Assembly: GCF_037975245.1 (NCBI RefSeq)
Contig: NC_092578.1
Location: 10,398,359-10,462,358, forward strand
Direction: 5' to 3'
From: Apostichopus japonicus
Lineage: Eukaryota; Echinodermata; Holothuroidea; Aspidochirotida; Stichopodidae
DNA length: 64,000 bases
The translations under genes and the position numbers were made by a program. Shown in pieces: positions 1 to 13,600 of this stretch. A model generated the notes under the pieces. The model searched no databases. It had not been told where the DNA came from and worked only from the letters and a program-made list of their open reading frames with translations. Each line of letters begins with the position of its first letter. The stretch's first letter is position 1.

Positions 1-240
1 CTAAATATGAGGTCTGCCAAAGCTTACCTTTCTGAGATATTGTATTTACAAGGTTTTCACAATTTGAACCCTGGTGACTCCAAATGACCTTTGACCTCCA
101 CAAAAAAACAATAGGCTTCTTGTACTCAATGTAGGACTTTTACACACCAAATATGAATTGGTCCAACCTTCCCTTCTTCAGATATCGTGTTTACAAGTTG
201 GGCATCACAAACACACACCCACACACGCCATCATAGAAGC
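1..240 (-). repeat. AGGTCA-type dispersed tandem repeat, minus orientation
   Basis: Reverse-oriented copy of the ~140-bp repeat that is abundant in the Kelch gene introns. Read on the minus strand it has the same order of phrases: start-of-unit text, AGGTCAAAGGTCA (plus-strand complement at 85-97, an exact direct repeat of AGGTCA with a one-base spacer), a 'tcacc' phrase, then 'cttgtaaa' and 'tctcagaa'. About one and a half units are present. It lies downstream of the last exon seen of the SCO-spondin-like gene, presumably in its next intron. Confidence 0.7.
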
Positions 241-1467
241 AAAGGTTACGATTTTCAACGTAACCAAAAAGGGTTCTTTTACTCATTGATCTACATACTA
301 AGAATGAAGTTAAACCTTCATGTGCTTTTTGAGTAAGAGGGTTTACAAGTACACACAGATGCCATTACCATCACAAAGATTCTTTTTCCTTTGGCAAGGA
401 GTCTACAAGATAAATCACACACAGTATAAACTCTAATTGATAGTTATAACGACTTACAACAGAGATATGATTTAGAGCACATCAAATTATGAAAAACAAT
501 TGACGGCTCACTTGGTAAGATAGCTCACAGCAATAAAAAGAAAGGATCAGACAAACCAGCTTCCAAAACTGCAACTCTTACTTGCCATTCTTTCAATAAG
601 GTGGTGTAACTCCTGAACATGAACATCCAATCTTTTCACTTCATAGATAGATGGTAAGTCAGAGGAAGTTCATTGGACATTAATGTGTACACTAAACGAA
701 ACTACCATTATCCCCATATTTACTTAAACTGAATCCTCTCTGATAAAGCATCTTCCTCTGCTCTGAACTATCCTGAATGAAGCGACTTATAGTTGAAACA
801 AACATGAGAGATATAGAGGGAAGTACATGATCGGTCAGTTGAATTGGAGACCTTATGTTACATATGTTTACACTGATACTTATGACCTCATGTGCTCATA
901 GCTTATGCCACACAGTATTTATATATCAAAGAAAGGCAAGCAGCTGACACAGTGCCAGATTTAAAAAATGTATTAACAGCCAAGTCTCTCTTACTAATTT
1001 CCTAAAAAAGTAAGTGTAATGTAATAATCATAGTCATTTATTTGGAAGATAGAAGGTTGATTTTTTTTTCAGTTACTACTTTAGAAGATCTTGCTCAAGA
1101 AAGTTAATTGCTGATAACATATGATAGTTTGAGAATGCTATGACACAATTTCAAACCAGTTGTCCAAAGACTCTAAAGAAATCAATCACATACTAATTTC
1201 TCATTGCCAAGCCACATACATTTAAAGCTGCAATTCCAGTTCAAAATTTGTGAGCTTGGATTAGTTAATGGTACCTTCTTCCTATTTTTTATATGAATGC
1301 TGTGTGGCTATTAATTACATGAAATTTACCATGTTTGGAATATGCAATATATAATTATGTAATTACAATTTTTCATATCTATGGGAATGTTGTACAAATA
1401 ATTCAATCCATAATCGAGGTTTATGTATCAACAACAAACAAAACTTGCACTGTATGTGGAAACTTAC
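241..1467. other. presumed intron of the SCO-spondin-like gene, no recognised feature
   Basis: AT-rich DNA after the LDLa exon. It should be intron because the LDLa exon ends at a good donor and the protein is unfinished. No exon with a cysteine-rich frame was found here; the next exon is probably left of the window. Confidence 0.5.
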
Positions 1468-1628
1468 TTTCTTTATGTCATTGTTAAACTGGCAATTACA
1501 AAATTCTTCATCTCTGCCATTAGCACATTGTACTGTGCCATCACACCTTTCCTCAATTGAAAAGCAACCATTGCATGATCCACAACTAAGGAAACCTTCT
1601 TCACATTGACAGTTATCTTCTTCTTCCA
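1468..1628 (-). CDS. SSPO: SCO-spondin-like exon 24: LDL-receptor class A module
   Basis: Residues 1291-1344. Six-cysteine LDLa pattern ending in the acidic calcium-binding stretch CDGTVQCANGRDEEFC. Acceptor TTTGCAG at 1629-1635, donor GTAAGTT at 1461-1467; ends in phase 0. The first codon, ATG, is split across the junction with exon 23. It is the last exon visible before the left edge. Confidence 0.8.
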
Positions 1629-4600
1629 CTGCAAATAGTTAGTTTGAGACAGAATGTGTTAACAAATGCAAATACTTAATATCATGTTAAGAATCTTCTG
1701 ATGAGATATGCATCTTGTGTGTTGATTCACATGTGCTAGCATATCGATTCCTTAAAGAATTAAACAATTACTAAAATGTCTTTTGCACTGATCCTTTTAT
1801 AGCAGACTCTTGTCTAAATGCATTATAGGTACAGGCCACAGGTTTGTCTTACATATAGCAGAGATGCAATACATAACTATTTCCTTTCAGTATACAACTT
1901 TCTACATCCATACATCTATGAATTACGATTAGCCACCACAATGAACCTTGTCTCTGTTAAACTACAAGTGTTTAAGTTTATGTTTACAATTTTCTTCAAA
2001 GATTTGTTCTTCCCAGCCATGTGGCACACCTCTCCCATTACCCCATGACTTATAATACCATGTTAAGTTTAAAGTTCTACTGTCCACTAAGGATGCATTT
2101 TGTAACCTTTAAAACTAATTTAAAACGTTTAAGTTGAAACTAGGACTTCTATGAAGAGGACTTACTTGCAGTACATGTTGATCCAAAGCAGTCATATTTA
2201 CCCCCGGGTAAGCAAAAGCTGAGAAGAATAGAGGAAATAGACAAATGTTTCATATTGTTGAATAGAAGTGAATAGATGTATTCAAAAGAAGATGTGTGAG
2301 AGGCAAAAAAGCACAGGCGTAATTGAGCTTATCCTAAAAAGACCCAAACATTACATTCATTTGTCACATTTGGTGTTGAAAGTGTAAGAAGAAGGGAGAT
2401 TCTCTAATAAGACAAATTCAATGTATTATCATATAAGCAGTACCAACAATTTAAAGTTTTCTAAATAGTTCTAGTTTATCTAATTTAGTCAAAAGATTCT
2501 TAATTCCAAATTAGTTTACAAATAAGCATAGCATATATTAACATTTTGCACAACCTGGTTTTAAACTCAGTTCAAGCCACTTTCATTAATCTATTGTGCA
2601 AGTCTTTACAAAGCTGTCCCACTCTTTAAACCAATACCAATATATTACCAATATATTATAGGTTACATTAGGATAGGTTACATTAGGATAGGTTGTCATG
2701 ACTTTTTAACTTCGAAGAACACTCTATATCCTAACAGAAAACATATCCTTTGAGCTATTTACCTAACTCTGGCATTATGGTTAACTTAGGACAGAGGTGA
2801 AAATATATCACTTCCTCCATTAGTTTCAAAAAATGATTGACAGATTCCAAGAAATAATTAGAGCAGCATTGCTGCTGAATCTCAATACTCTGATAACGAT
2901 ACATTGCTGTATTACAAAAGACGACATAGTGACACATATATATTGTTGGATCTAGAGATACATGCAACAAACATGCCATCCCATAAATTCATTCCTTGCA
3001 ATCTCTCTAACTTTGAGGTCTAAACTATGCTAGACTGAAACCATGGCCAAGCAGTTGTATTCACATGAAAGACTTGAATGTTGGTCTAACATTCGACATA
3101 GGGCTATACTTGGCTTTAACATTATTTATACAGTGCTATAAACAAAGACCACATCTTGAATAATTGCTATATGCAATATGTTTGGGCAGCAGTGGGTCAG
3201 GCCTAGATATATATCCATGTTTGATTTGATACAATGAACAGTAAAATACTGAAAATACATAAGATACATCTTAAAATTTAGACAATAAAGTATGTTCCAG
3301 CAAAACAGCATCTCAATATGTTGTATATATATTCAGATAAAATGACAGATATGGTTGTGAACAGCTCTAATGAACCCTGAACAAAGCTTTCCAGTTTCAC
3401 TCAATCATTTTCCTTTGAGCTAACATTGACTTTCACATATGCTTTACACCACAGTTTTGAACACTAGAAGAAATTCAAATGCTATGGTATGTTAAAGCTT
3501 AAGCATTTCTCAGCCTACATAGATCCTTCTGATTTAACTTTTAAGTCTAATAAATGTTCAGGTATACTATATTACAGAATTAAATGTGAATGAAACATGC
3601 GATGAAAGGTGAAGTACTAAAAACTGTTTGAAATTTTACAAAGCTACAGCCTTATAGTATTCAACATTTCATAGAGACTGTCTCTTACCATGTTTGGCAG
3701 TCTCTAATGAAAACATCTCCACCAGCGACAAGAACCCCATCCACAGAACAGGGGCAAACCTCACGACTTATGCAGCGCCCTTCATACTCAACCTGTCCTG
3801 GTGGACAGAAGCAGCCCTCTATGCACGTCTCTTGGCAGCCAAAGTCTTTGTCACCTTCAACATAGCAAGAATTCTCACAGGATGAACCACACTCAGTGTA
3901 CACTTTTCCTTCCTCACACTGCAGGCCTGTCAAGCAAACAGAAAACAAGACTCAAAATAGTAACTTTGCTAAAGAACACTACAGAGGGACTCAACTTTCT
4001 TCTGCATATTTATCAAGTTGAAACCTGTGGTAATAAAATAGATCTACGTAGCAAACTAACAAAGAAACAAATCATACATGAACCCATTCAAGGAATAAAT
4101 TAGTTCTATGTTCTGAAGATCTCACACATAAAATAATAACATTTACTTGGATACAAAAATAGTTGAAAGAAGTCAAATGCAAGATGTAATAAACATCAGG
4201 TAACAATGTCACAAAGATTTCCACTATGTATCTGTCTTCATCAGTGTGTAAAAAAACCAAATGTCTATCACTCCACTGATATATATCACATTGCATATTT
4301 ACATTATAAACATGAATTATATAAAACCTATGTTTGTCCTGGCTAGAGTTTCTTCTTTGCTTGAAAACCAATACATGGAGTACAGTAACAAAAGTTCAAC
4401 AACCTGTTTACTTGGCACATTGAGTTTTCAAGCAGTGAAGATTTGCACTTTTGTCAACTTTTGTCCACTTTACTTTCAAGACATGTTTTAAAAATGCCCA
4501 CATTAATAGTTATATATGTTGACCCTCATGTACATATTCTAACACACATGACACATTACCAAGATGAGAGATCAAAATGGAAATCAACAATTGATGTGTT

Positions 4601-7600
4601 TTGATGCATGGATGTGGAACAAGCAAATTTACTAACCACAAGTGCCGTCTGATCGCCATTTGATGGATACTCCATTCTCACTGCACTGTTTTGTGTAGGC
4701 AGCAATAGCTGTACAAAGGCAATCACAATTTCCGCCTCGTTCACAGGCACAGGTATCCATCACACAGTCTGTGTAGTACTTTTCTGGCTCCACCTGTAGC
4801 AAAAGAGTTTCATACAATCAAGTTACATAGAAATTTCAAAATAGAATTACTTTAGGACTTTTAAGGCTTCTCATAAAATGAGATCATATTCTTTAGTTAC
4901 TATTTTTGAGTTCAACAAGAACTATAAATCCCAATGCATTATGACATCCTACATCACAACACTGAAATTTTGTAAAATCTTTGTAAGCATTGCTCTTATT
5001 TCTACTATGTTCTTCTGGGTCATACATTGCCACCACTCCCAACCAACGATAAACAACTAAAATATCGAATGGTCATGGCATACATACATTCACGTTTAGG
5101 TCTCACATCATTCAATCTCATAAAGTTTACAAATTAAGCACAATTACTTGTTTATTTGTTTGTTGTAGCAATCAGTTAGATGTTAGCGAGCAATGAACTT
5201 GACAGTGACCTTTGCTACAAGCAACAAACAATTGTTTCATTTTGAAATGCAGCAGACAGGAATTCAAAAACCTGTCACAATCTCTGAACTCAAGGTGTAT
5301 ATTAGACCAATATGTTAGGATTATCTTCTGCTATGCATAAAGAGTTTGCATATATTCATGCATGACCTTTCAAATAAATGAAATCTTTACCATAAGTTAT
5401 GCTATTAGGATGAACTTTATAATTGTTGATACACACCACCACAGTTAAGTGCTCACATGATCAACTTTTGGGATAAAATTAGGTTCAATTAATGTGCATT
5501 GTGTTATGTGACAATGTTGCTTAACAGTAGATTATAATTTTGTAACTTGCTGAACTAAGATAACAAAAAAAAATTGTTTATAGCTCTACATCAATTTTCT
5601 GTTATTTTCAAGACACTATTATGTTATAACATGGAATGAATAGAGGGCTATGATTGAGAACAGATGTAATCAAATCTGAACTTTTCCAGTGTCCTATTCA
5701 TTACCATTTTTGCTTGCATGAACTTCACATCTGTTTTACACATGTTACTACTTCATTAAAGCAAGATTATATAAAAAAACAAGGTACCATAAGCCAAATA
5801 TCTCACTTAGATACAGACTAACCTTTCAGAGAACATAAACATACGTACATCATCTCCAACCAGAAATGATGTTCAAGAAGCCGTGGGATCTTTTATATTT
5901 AATAAGACATTACAAATGGATACTTACTGCAGAGTGACATTGAGAAAAGATTCCTTGCTTGATAATTCCACAGGAGAATTCTGCCCACTTCTTCCTCTCT
6001 GGGTTAATATCACAGGGATTTACTGGGCCAAGTGGCATCACACATTGGTCAACTCTCCATGAATGACCAAACACATTGGCTGCAAACTCAAGGTCACCCT
6101 GTCGTGTGGTGAAGTCATCGGTTCCTTGACCATTGAAATTACCACATAAACCACAAACTTTTCCAGAGTAGCTTGGGTCGAGTGAAAGGTAAATAGAAGT
6201 TCCTCTGTTCCATTGCAATGTTATACCTATAGTAGGTGAAAGTAAAAATCTCAGTAATGTCCTGTCTAACATCATCTTAGTATGAATGACTTTTGGTTTG
6301 TCACACTGTAATCACAACTTCAACAAAACCGCTATGAATACTTGAAGTAACAATGAGTTGTAATAGAGCACTCTCATCTGCACAAGATTTAACTTTGTCT
6401 CATCTGTGAGCTACAGAACTGTTGTAGCATTTGCAAATTAACATCAATCTTATTGGAGGATATTTCACTTCACTAAAAGTAACATTTCAAATGCCAAATA
6501 TAACACATGACCTATATTGATAACATTATTTTGTAAGTGTGACTAACAAAATGCTGGCAGTTAACTTATTTAACTGGTCTGTATTATTTGTCCAACTCAC
6601 CCAGTGTTGTTTCAATGACTTCATATATACCAACAGATCTTATCTGAAAGATAGTCCTTGGATCAATTTCAGCTCCACCACTATTTTGCACGGATGTTTC
6701 TGCTCCTCCAACCATCTGAATATCAAAACCCTGAATGGAAAATTTGATAGCTTTGGTACATGCAGCACCACCAGCACCACAAGGAACATTTTCAACAATG
6801 ATTTTGAAAGAACTACTTCCAGTTCCACAATCGTCTTCTGCCAAAACATATCGGCAGTCACCTGCAAAGAAGAAACAGTAACAAGATGCTAAATATACAT
6901 ATTTGTAAACACAAAATACATAAACTAACTGGTACTTAGCTATCAAGTAATAACATGCTGGTAAACCGAGCATCAAGAGTTCCAAATTTAATAATTAAAT
7001 TAAACTCATGACAGAAGTACTTGCGTTACACTCTATGAGCTCATTCTTTAACCTTGGCAAAGCTGCATTACTGCTAACTTTGCATTTTTTCTTAAATCAA
7101 GAATAACATACAGAAAATGTACTTTGACTATAATATGAAAATTACTTTCTAAACATAAGCAGACTTCATTACTGATAATTTTGCAAGTTTTGCATAGTAT
7201 AATAAACAACAGAGATTGTACTTTGAATTGTATTAGAAAACACTGTTGTTGAACAAAAGTAAGGCTATGCTACTGCTATTTTTGCATTTTTGTAAAAAGA
7301 ATTTCAAGAAAAAATCCAAATCAAGTGAATTTTGTACTGCTTGTCAGCATATTAAAACATATTCAAACTTGTAGAATGTATGTGTAAATTTAATAATGTT
7401 CTCTGATTGCACAGTTAAGGATGAACTTTAGGGTTACTAACCTTGAAAGTCATATATCTTGCCATCAAATGTTTCATAATGAGGATCTCCCCATGCACGA
7501 CATGTCTTCATACAGGGTTTACTATCACAAGACCACCCAGTCTCTGTACAGGAACTGGATTAATGCAATAAAAGAAAACACAGTTCATAAGATAATTAGT

Positions 7601-10600
7601 AGCTCAAGAAAATGTTTATATTTGTAGCTAAATTACTTTGCAATAATAGATATACAGATGTGAATTGATATAAAATACAATATTCTATGAATTAAGAGTA
7701 ACTTAAAGTTATGTAGTGAATATAAGTCGGTTTGTATTGATTATTTGTCATACTTCTTACCCTTGAGTGAACTAATATGAACAAAAATGCTTCTTTTTCT
7801 TTTATTGAATGAACATTTTATACTCCATGACATTGAAAATATTACCATTCATCTATTTGTAATGAGATGATAATGTCATCTTTGCAAAATCCAAGTAGTT
7901 ATAAAATGTAGTTTTTACAACAAAATGTACAAACCAAAACTACCATTGAAATTAAGATCTAATTTACCATGTTTGGCAATCCTGTTCCAAAGTCTCTCCA
8001 ACATGGTACTTCAATCCAATGTGTAAACATGGGCACTCCTCAAGAGGAACACATTGTTCTCCATCCCATGCTAGGTCACCAGGGCAAGCACAGCCTTCAT
8101 TGCAATTCTCGGTGTCACCTTCTATGCACTCTGGGGTTTGTGATGAACACTTTCTTTCACATCTTGTACATGAACTCCAGACTTGGCCATTCTGACACTT
8201 GTCAGTATCTGAAATATGACGTTTTTAAAGCCCAAGAATGATGAACAAGACATTGCCTATCTCGGCTAACAGTCACTCTATATTGCTTGCAGTATCAAAT
8301 CAATTTATTCATAACTTTCAGTAGTAGCACAACTGGAAACACCAAATAACCGAATTCACCTGTTTCATTACTTTCTTTGGCCTTTCACTAATGTCAGGTA
8401 CTGACGGCTACTTGATGACAGGCACATTTTGAAGTTACAATTTGCACCTAAATGTGAGGTCTATTCAGAAACTTGCTGTACACCCACTACAAGAAAGTTC
8501 AAACTGGAGATGCAAAGCCATGCAGGCTTAGGCCACATTCATGACCACATTCATGACACTTTGTTTGTTTTCTTCTAACATTGTTGAGTAGGCAACCAAC
8601 TACTTTTCAAGGCTGTAGGAACTTAACATTCTTCAAGAAATGGTATCATGTTACAGTACAAAGCTCCTCTCCTACTTTTTGCGAAACTCAGCACCTTCAA
8701 TGTTTACATATCACCAATGTTATCTTCCATTTGTGAATGGGGTTCACCAAAGTGCTTCAAACTCTTTAATGTCAAATTGTTCTTCCATACACAACCACAA
8801 CTCTGGTAAGAGCCTTTCTCTTAGCATCTTTAAATTCCACTCATTATTACGTCCTAATATCAGGAATTCTGTGAAAGACTGTCTCAAGTCACTGCATACC
8901 ATTAATAACCTTAAAAGTAGTGCGATCAACTTTTATCTAAGTATTCTTTAATAACATTCCCTGATTTCTTCTCCAAGTATTGTTTTTCAGGTTCACTTTT
9001 AGTCTGGTTTGTAGTGCTGTAGGTCAACGATAAAATGGAAAGTGGGGGCAGAGCGGTTCTCCTTTGTGTTTAGGTGCTCTGTATTTACTGCTTTCTCCAG
9101 GGGAAGTAAAATCCACAAGGTTTTATCTTTGTGTTCTTCAGGAGTTTCCTCAATCATGTTATCATCTACTCCTTTCTACTTTCTATGCGAAATTATATTT
9201 ATCTGCATATGCTTAAGTAATTTCATCTCTTTGTCACTGAAATGATTGCTATAAAATATACCACCTTTAATACTTTTAATGACACTCAGTTTCCTGAGAT
9301 TATTCACTATTAATCATTGATGTTTTTGCTTTTTCAGATAATTTAAGTGTTAGTACAGTTAAGGCCTTGAAAATTTCTCTGAAACTGGGCATTTTGAGAC
9401 CATCAACACAGCTAAGTACAGTATACTGTACAAGTACTGAAGTCCATGTGATACAAAATTCATGACTAGCAGTGGCTAGTGTATCCTCAAAAATTGATCC
9501 CAGGCAGCTTGCTACAGTAGCCAGGAGGTGAATGCTTAAAGGTTTCAGTAAATAGCATTGTCACATTTGAGACTAGCAAGGCATAAGAAACTGTTCACAG
9601 AATTATGTGCCCAAGGTCTTTACATCATGCCAACAATAATTGTTGTATGTCCTGGATTTGCTGGGAACTATAGGAACCTTGTCATAAGCCAACATGACAA
9701 ATGGCTGTTTTGTAAACAGCTAACCAGCAAAATACTGCAGGTTACATGACTGTGACACTTCAAATTTATTCATATTCATTATTTCATTCCATTTCTCACA
9801 TGTACACGCCATTCAATACAGGTCTTTGGTAAACATAATGACAGTAATACATATGATGGACACTAAAAACAATATGACTGGTTATCAAGCTAATTTCCAC
9901 TAGGAATACCAAACTAAAAGTAAAAGGATAAAAAAGTTAAACAAGAAACAGTAGAACACAAAGCAATGTGAAACAACTCTTATTCATAGTTAGTGTCTAT
10001 AAGTATTCAAGATTGCAAGTTATTGTGGAAGTTCCGGCAAGTACTAGCTGATTGAATATGCCATAAAAGCAATAGCTATATAGTAATAATTCACCATGAA
10101 TCTAGTTTTCTTTCTTGGTATTTGTTACTCTAAGCAACTGTTTAATGAACTGCTGATTTTGTGGAGAATAGAGAAAACATTCAATTAGTAAATAAACTCT
10201 GTTGGCTACTCTTGACTACTGCTTTCTGTCAATACAGAAATATTTTAGGTAAACAAGTACTACCCTTGTCATTTGACAAGTACTCTACCCTGTCCAGATG
10301 GTATACCATGGTATACAGTAAATATGAAAGAAGTTGACTAATTCTGTCTCTGATAATAGCCAATAAGGAGGAATTCTGGCATTAAAACTGCATTCATAGA
10401 CAGGGTTAAAACATTCAAATATAAAAAGAATTGATGAATATATTATGTATCTGTGAAATTATACAAAACTGAGAAAGCTTATAATTACCTCCATCGGCAC
10501 ATTCAGTATCGAAACATACCCAGTCTCCACTAGTACACTCACTAAAGAACAAAAACACAACCGGAATTATGCAAAATGTTTATTTCTTTATCTTAGCTGT

Positions 10601-13600
10601 TTCTTTCTGATATTATTGTTTAATCAGAACTTCTTGCTTGTTGTCATTCACCTTCTTTTTTCTTCTAAATTAAGTGTTTCAAATCTCATACTGTACCATT
10701 TGTTATGTATGTAACAAGGAGGAACATTGTGAAGTTATTTTCCTTAGATGTTTTCTATTGCAGTAGTTAACAGAATGTGACACTCCAAAGACACAAAAGG
10801 CTGATAGATTTCAAATAATGTACAGCAAGTAAAGGAAGTTTTAATTGACATCATAAAATACAATATTTTTGCAACAATGAGACTAGTAGTAAGATCATGA
10901 CTTTGAGACAGCTGTCACTAGCTCCTAATTGTGCCACTATTGTATTCTAAGTTCTAAAACAAACAAAACATAATTTTCATATATGTAAAGAACATTTTGC
11001 CCAAGTTAAATGTCTGCTACACAATACTAAAAATTGTTTTTTGAGTTTTGCAAATATTCTTATGAGTACATGACTATTACAACTAGGAAACACACGGACA
11101 TATCTCACTTATATCACAAAGAAAGTAGTAGGCATTACGACAGCATGTTGAGTTGATTTTGATCAATGTTCTATGCTATCTGATACTAAAATCCTATTTT
11201 TATGTACTTTTTAATCTTGACCAGTCAAATTTCATTATAAATTAGGGTAAAGATCACTTCAACTTGATTTTTAAAACGATTTGAGAAATATCTGAAAAAC
11301 AAAATTTTGAGGACCAAATGTAATCACTAATGACTTACTAATGAAACTCCATTCAGTAAAATATAATGGAAAGGTATTTAAGCTTGAAAAATTCCAATCT
11401 TTGAGTAATACTTGATAGACTTGGTTACAAAAAAGCTGATTAATAAACAAGAGGGTACTATGACCATAACTTCCTACACCCATATTTAATCTAGCTTGAC
11501 ATTACACTACAAAGTCTGAAACTTGACACGGTATAAATTCATCACTCAAAATTTACATATGCCCATTTTAAATCTTAAACTTAATCAGTAAGTTAGTAAG
11601 TTAATGAATAAATTAAAGTCATAAATTTCTAGCTTAAGTCATATGAAAATATATTTTATGACTGTAATTAATAAAGCAAATAGCCAGTGCTCTGTGAATA
11701 TAGGATGAATGTAATTACCAATGACCACATTGTGTTTCCCTACTTTCGCCATTGTCGTAAAACCTTGAATTATGTTGGCAGGGACAAGCAGTTCTCTCAA
11801 CACATTTTCCAGTACGGTCATCAACAACCTAGTAGTAAAGAAGAAGGAATACACAATGCACCTTGGAGAAGTATATTGTGAGATGTATTTAGCAATTAAT
11901 GCCAGAACCAAACTATATTTTCAACAAACTGATATCAATTCTACTTCAATTTCCTTTGTTAGATATACCAACAAGGAGATATCAGAATTAGTACATGTCC
12001 CTTCATGAGATTCATCCCCAAATAGCTACTAGGACCACTTCAATTCCCTTTGTGAGAAACATTAACAAACTGATATCAGAATTAGTTAAGTCTGTTTGTA
12101 TAATATCCACAACAGCATATCAGCATATCAGAAACGATTCAATTCTGTTTGTAAGAAACGTCAACAAGTGAATATCACAACCAGTTTAATACCTTTGTGG
12201 GATACAGGAAGAAACTTATATAAGAACAAATTCAAGTTCCTTTGTTAGATATATCAGCTTATCAGATCAACTTCCTTTTTCTATGAGAGAGACATCACTT
12301 AGTTGATAAGAGAATCGGTTAATTAATACCTGATACGATGTGCATCAACAAACTGGTGTCAGAACTACTACAAATTAGTAGAAAAGTAGACATAATTGAT
12401 CTTTGTTTACATGCTGTTTCATATGACTTGCAGATTTACCATAATCATTGCATTTAAGCCCCTTAAGCAAAGGAAAGTTCAGGACTGACGAAGAAATAAC
12501 TTATCATGTACCTTATCCCCAAAGCAGAAGCACCCATCAATGCAATCTCTCATTAAAGATGAGGGTGCTGTCAGGTCAGAGCAGCTGTAAAGGTGGGATG
12601 TTCCACAGTCTGATTTCCATTCCATACCCATTGGACAGAGTGAGCCTGAAACAAAGCAGTAGACAATACAAGGACTCATACGAATCATGGACATCCACCA
12701 TAGGAAACACTAATTAAGTTTGAGAATTATTAACTTTAAAGTACACATACCTCTTGAGACAAATCAGAAAAATTGTCCTTATAATGTACCCAGAGCCTCA
12801 TGTTAACTGACAAGTAGTGTCAATTATGAATTGTGACTGATCATGATTGAAGTATTGTAAATTACCTCTTGAGGAGTGGTGTAGTGTTTGTATCACAAAA
12901 CCCTTATTCATTAAATAAGCTGATGCAACAAATTGAAGATGCACATCATAGACAATAACCTTGAGTAATCTCAAATACTACAGTGTGACTTCCACACAAG
13001 AACTAAGGCTGTTCAACAAAAGATCAACAGTTTCTTCCTGTATGCAAAGCAAAGACAAATCTATCAAAGCTAAAACAAGTCTGTTTCAATAACAACCACT
13101 TTTTAGCAGTCAGTGCAGTATTCATGCTTTGTTGAAATTCAAAGGACTTTGGAGAGTGAGGTAAACTTTTATACAGTATGTTTAGATACTGTTCCTGTTC
13201 TTGGCCAAGATGACAATTGAAACTCACAATTAGTTGGATACATAAAGTTTTTACTGAACTTAAGTTTGTCTCACCACATTGTGTTGAATCAATCCAGTCT
13301 ACAATGAAGCCATGCAAAGCACATTCTCTTGCATACAAGGAGAAAGAAGAACACATTGGATGTCCACTGCAAGCAAAGATTTCTCCTCTGGCAACATCCT
13401 TCAAGCACTGTTCGTAGTACATGGTGTGGCTAACCACTGCAGAACATTCCTGCACAAGTAATCAAAACCACTTTTCAACATGGACATCCAACATTTCAAA
13501 CAAATTATGACAATACAGTTAACCTACTTTGATCTTACAATGGATGTAAAGTTACGTTAGCATGTACACTTTAACCAATTTGCTTGAATACAACACTGTG

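Noticed and set aside
590-660. Possible minus-strand coding piece (YEVKRLDVHVQELHHLIERM) followed by a GTAAGA donor
   Set aside because: No convincing acceptor, no cysteines as expected for the next SCO-spondin module, and no family recognised.
8640-9245. Several overlapping ORFs on both strands in an intron
   Set aside because: No domain recognised; frames broken by stops; intronic position. Could be an old transposon, but unsupported.
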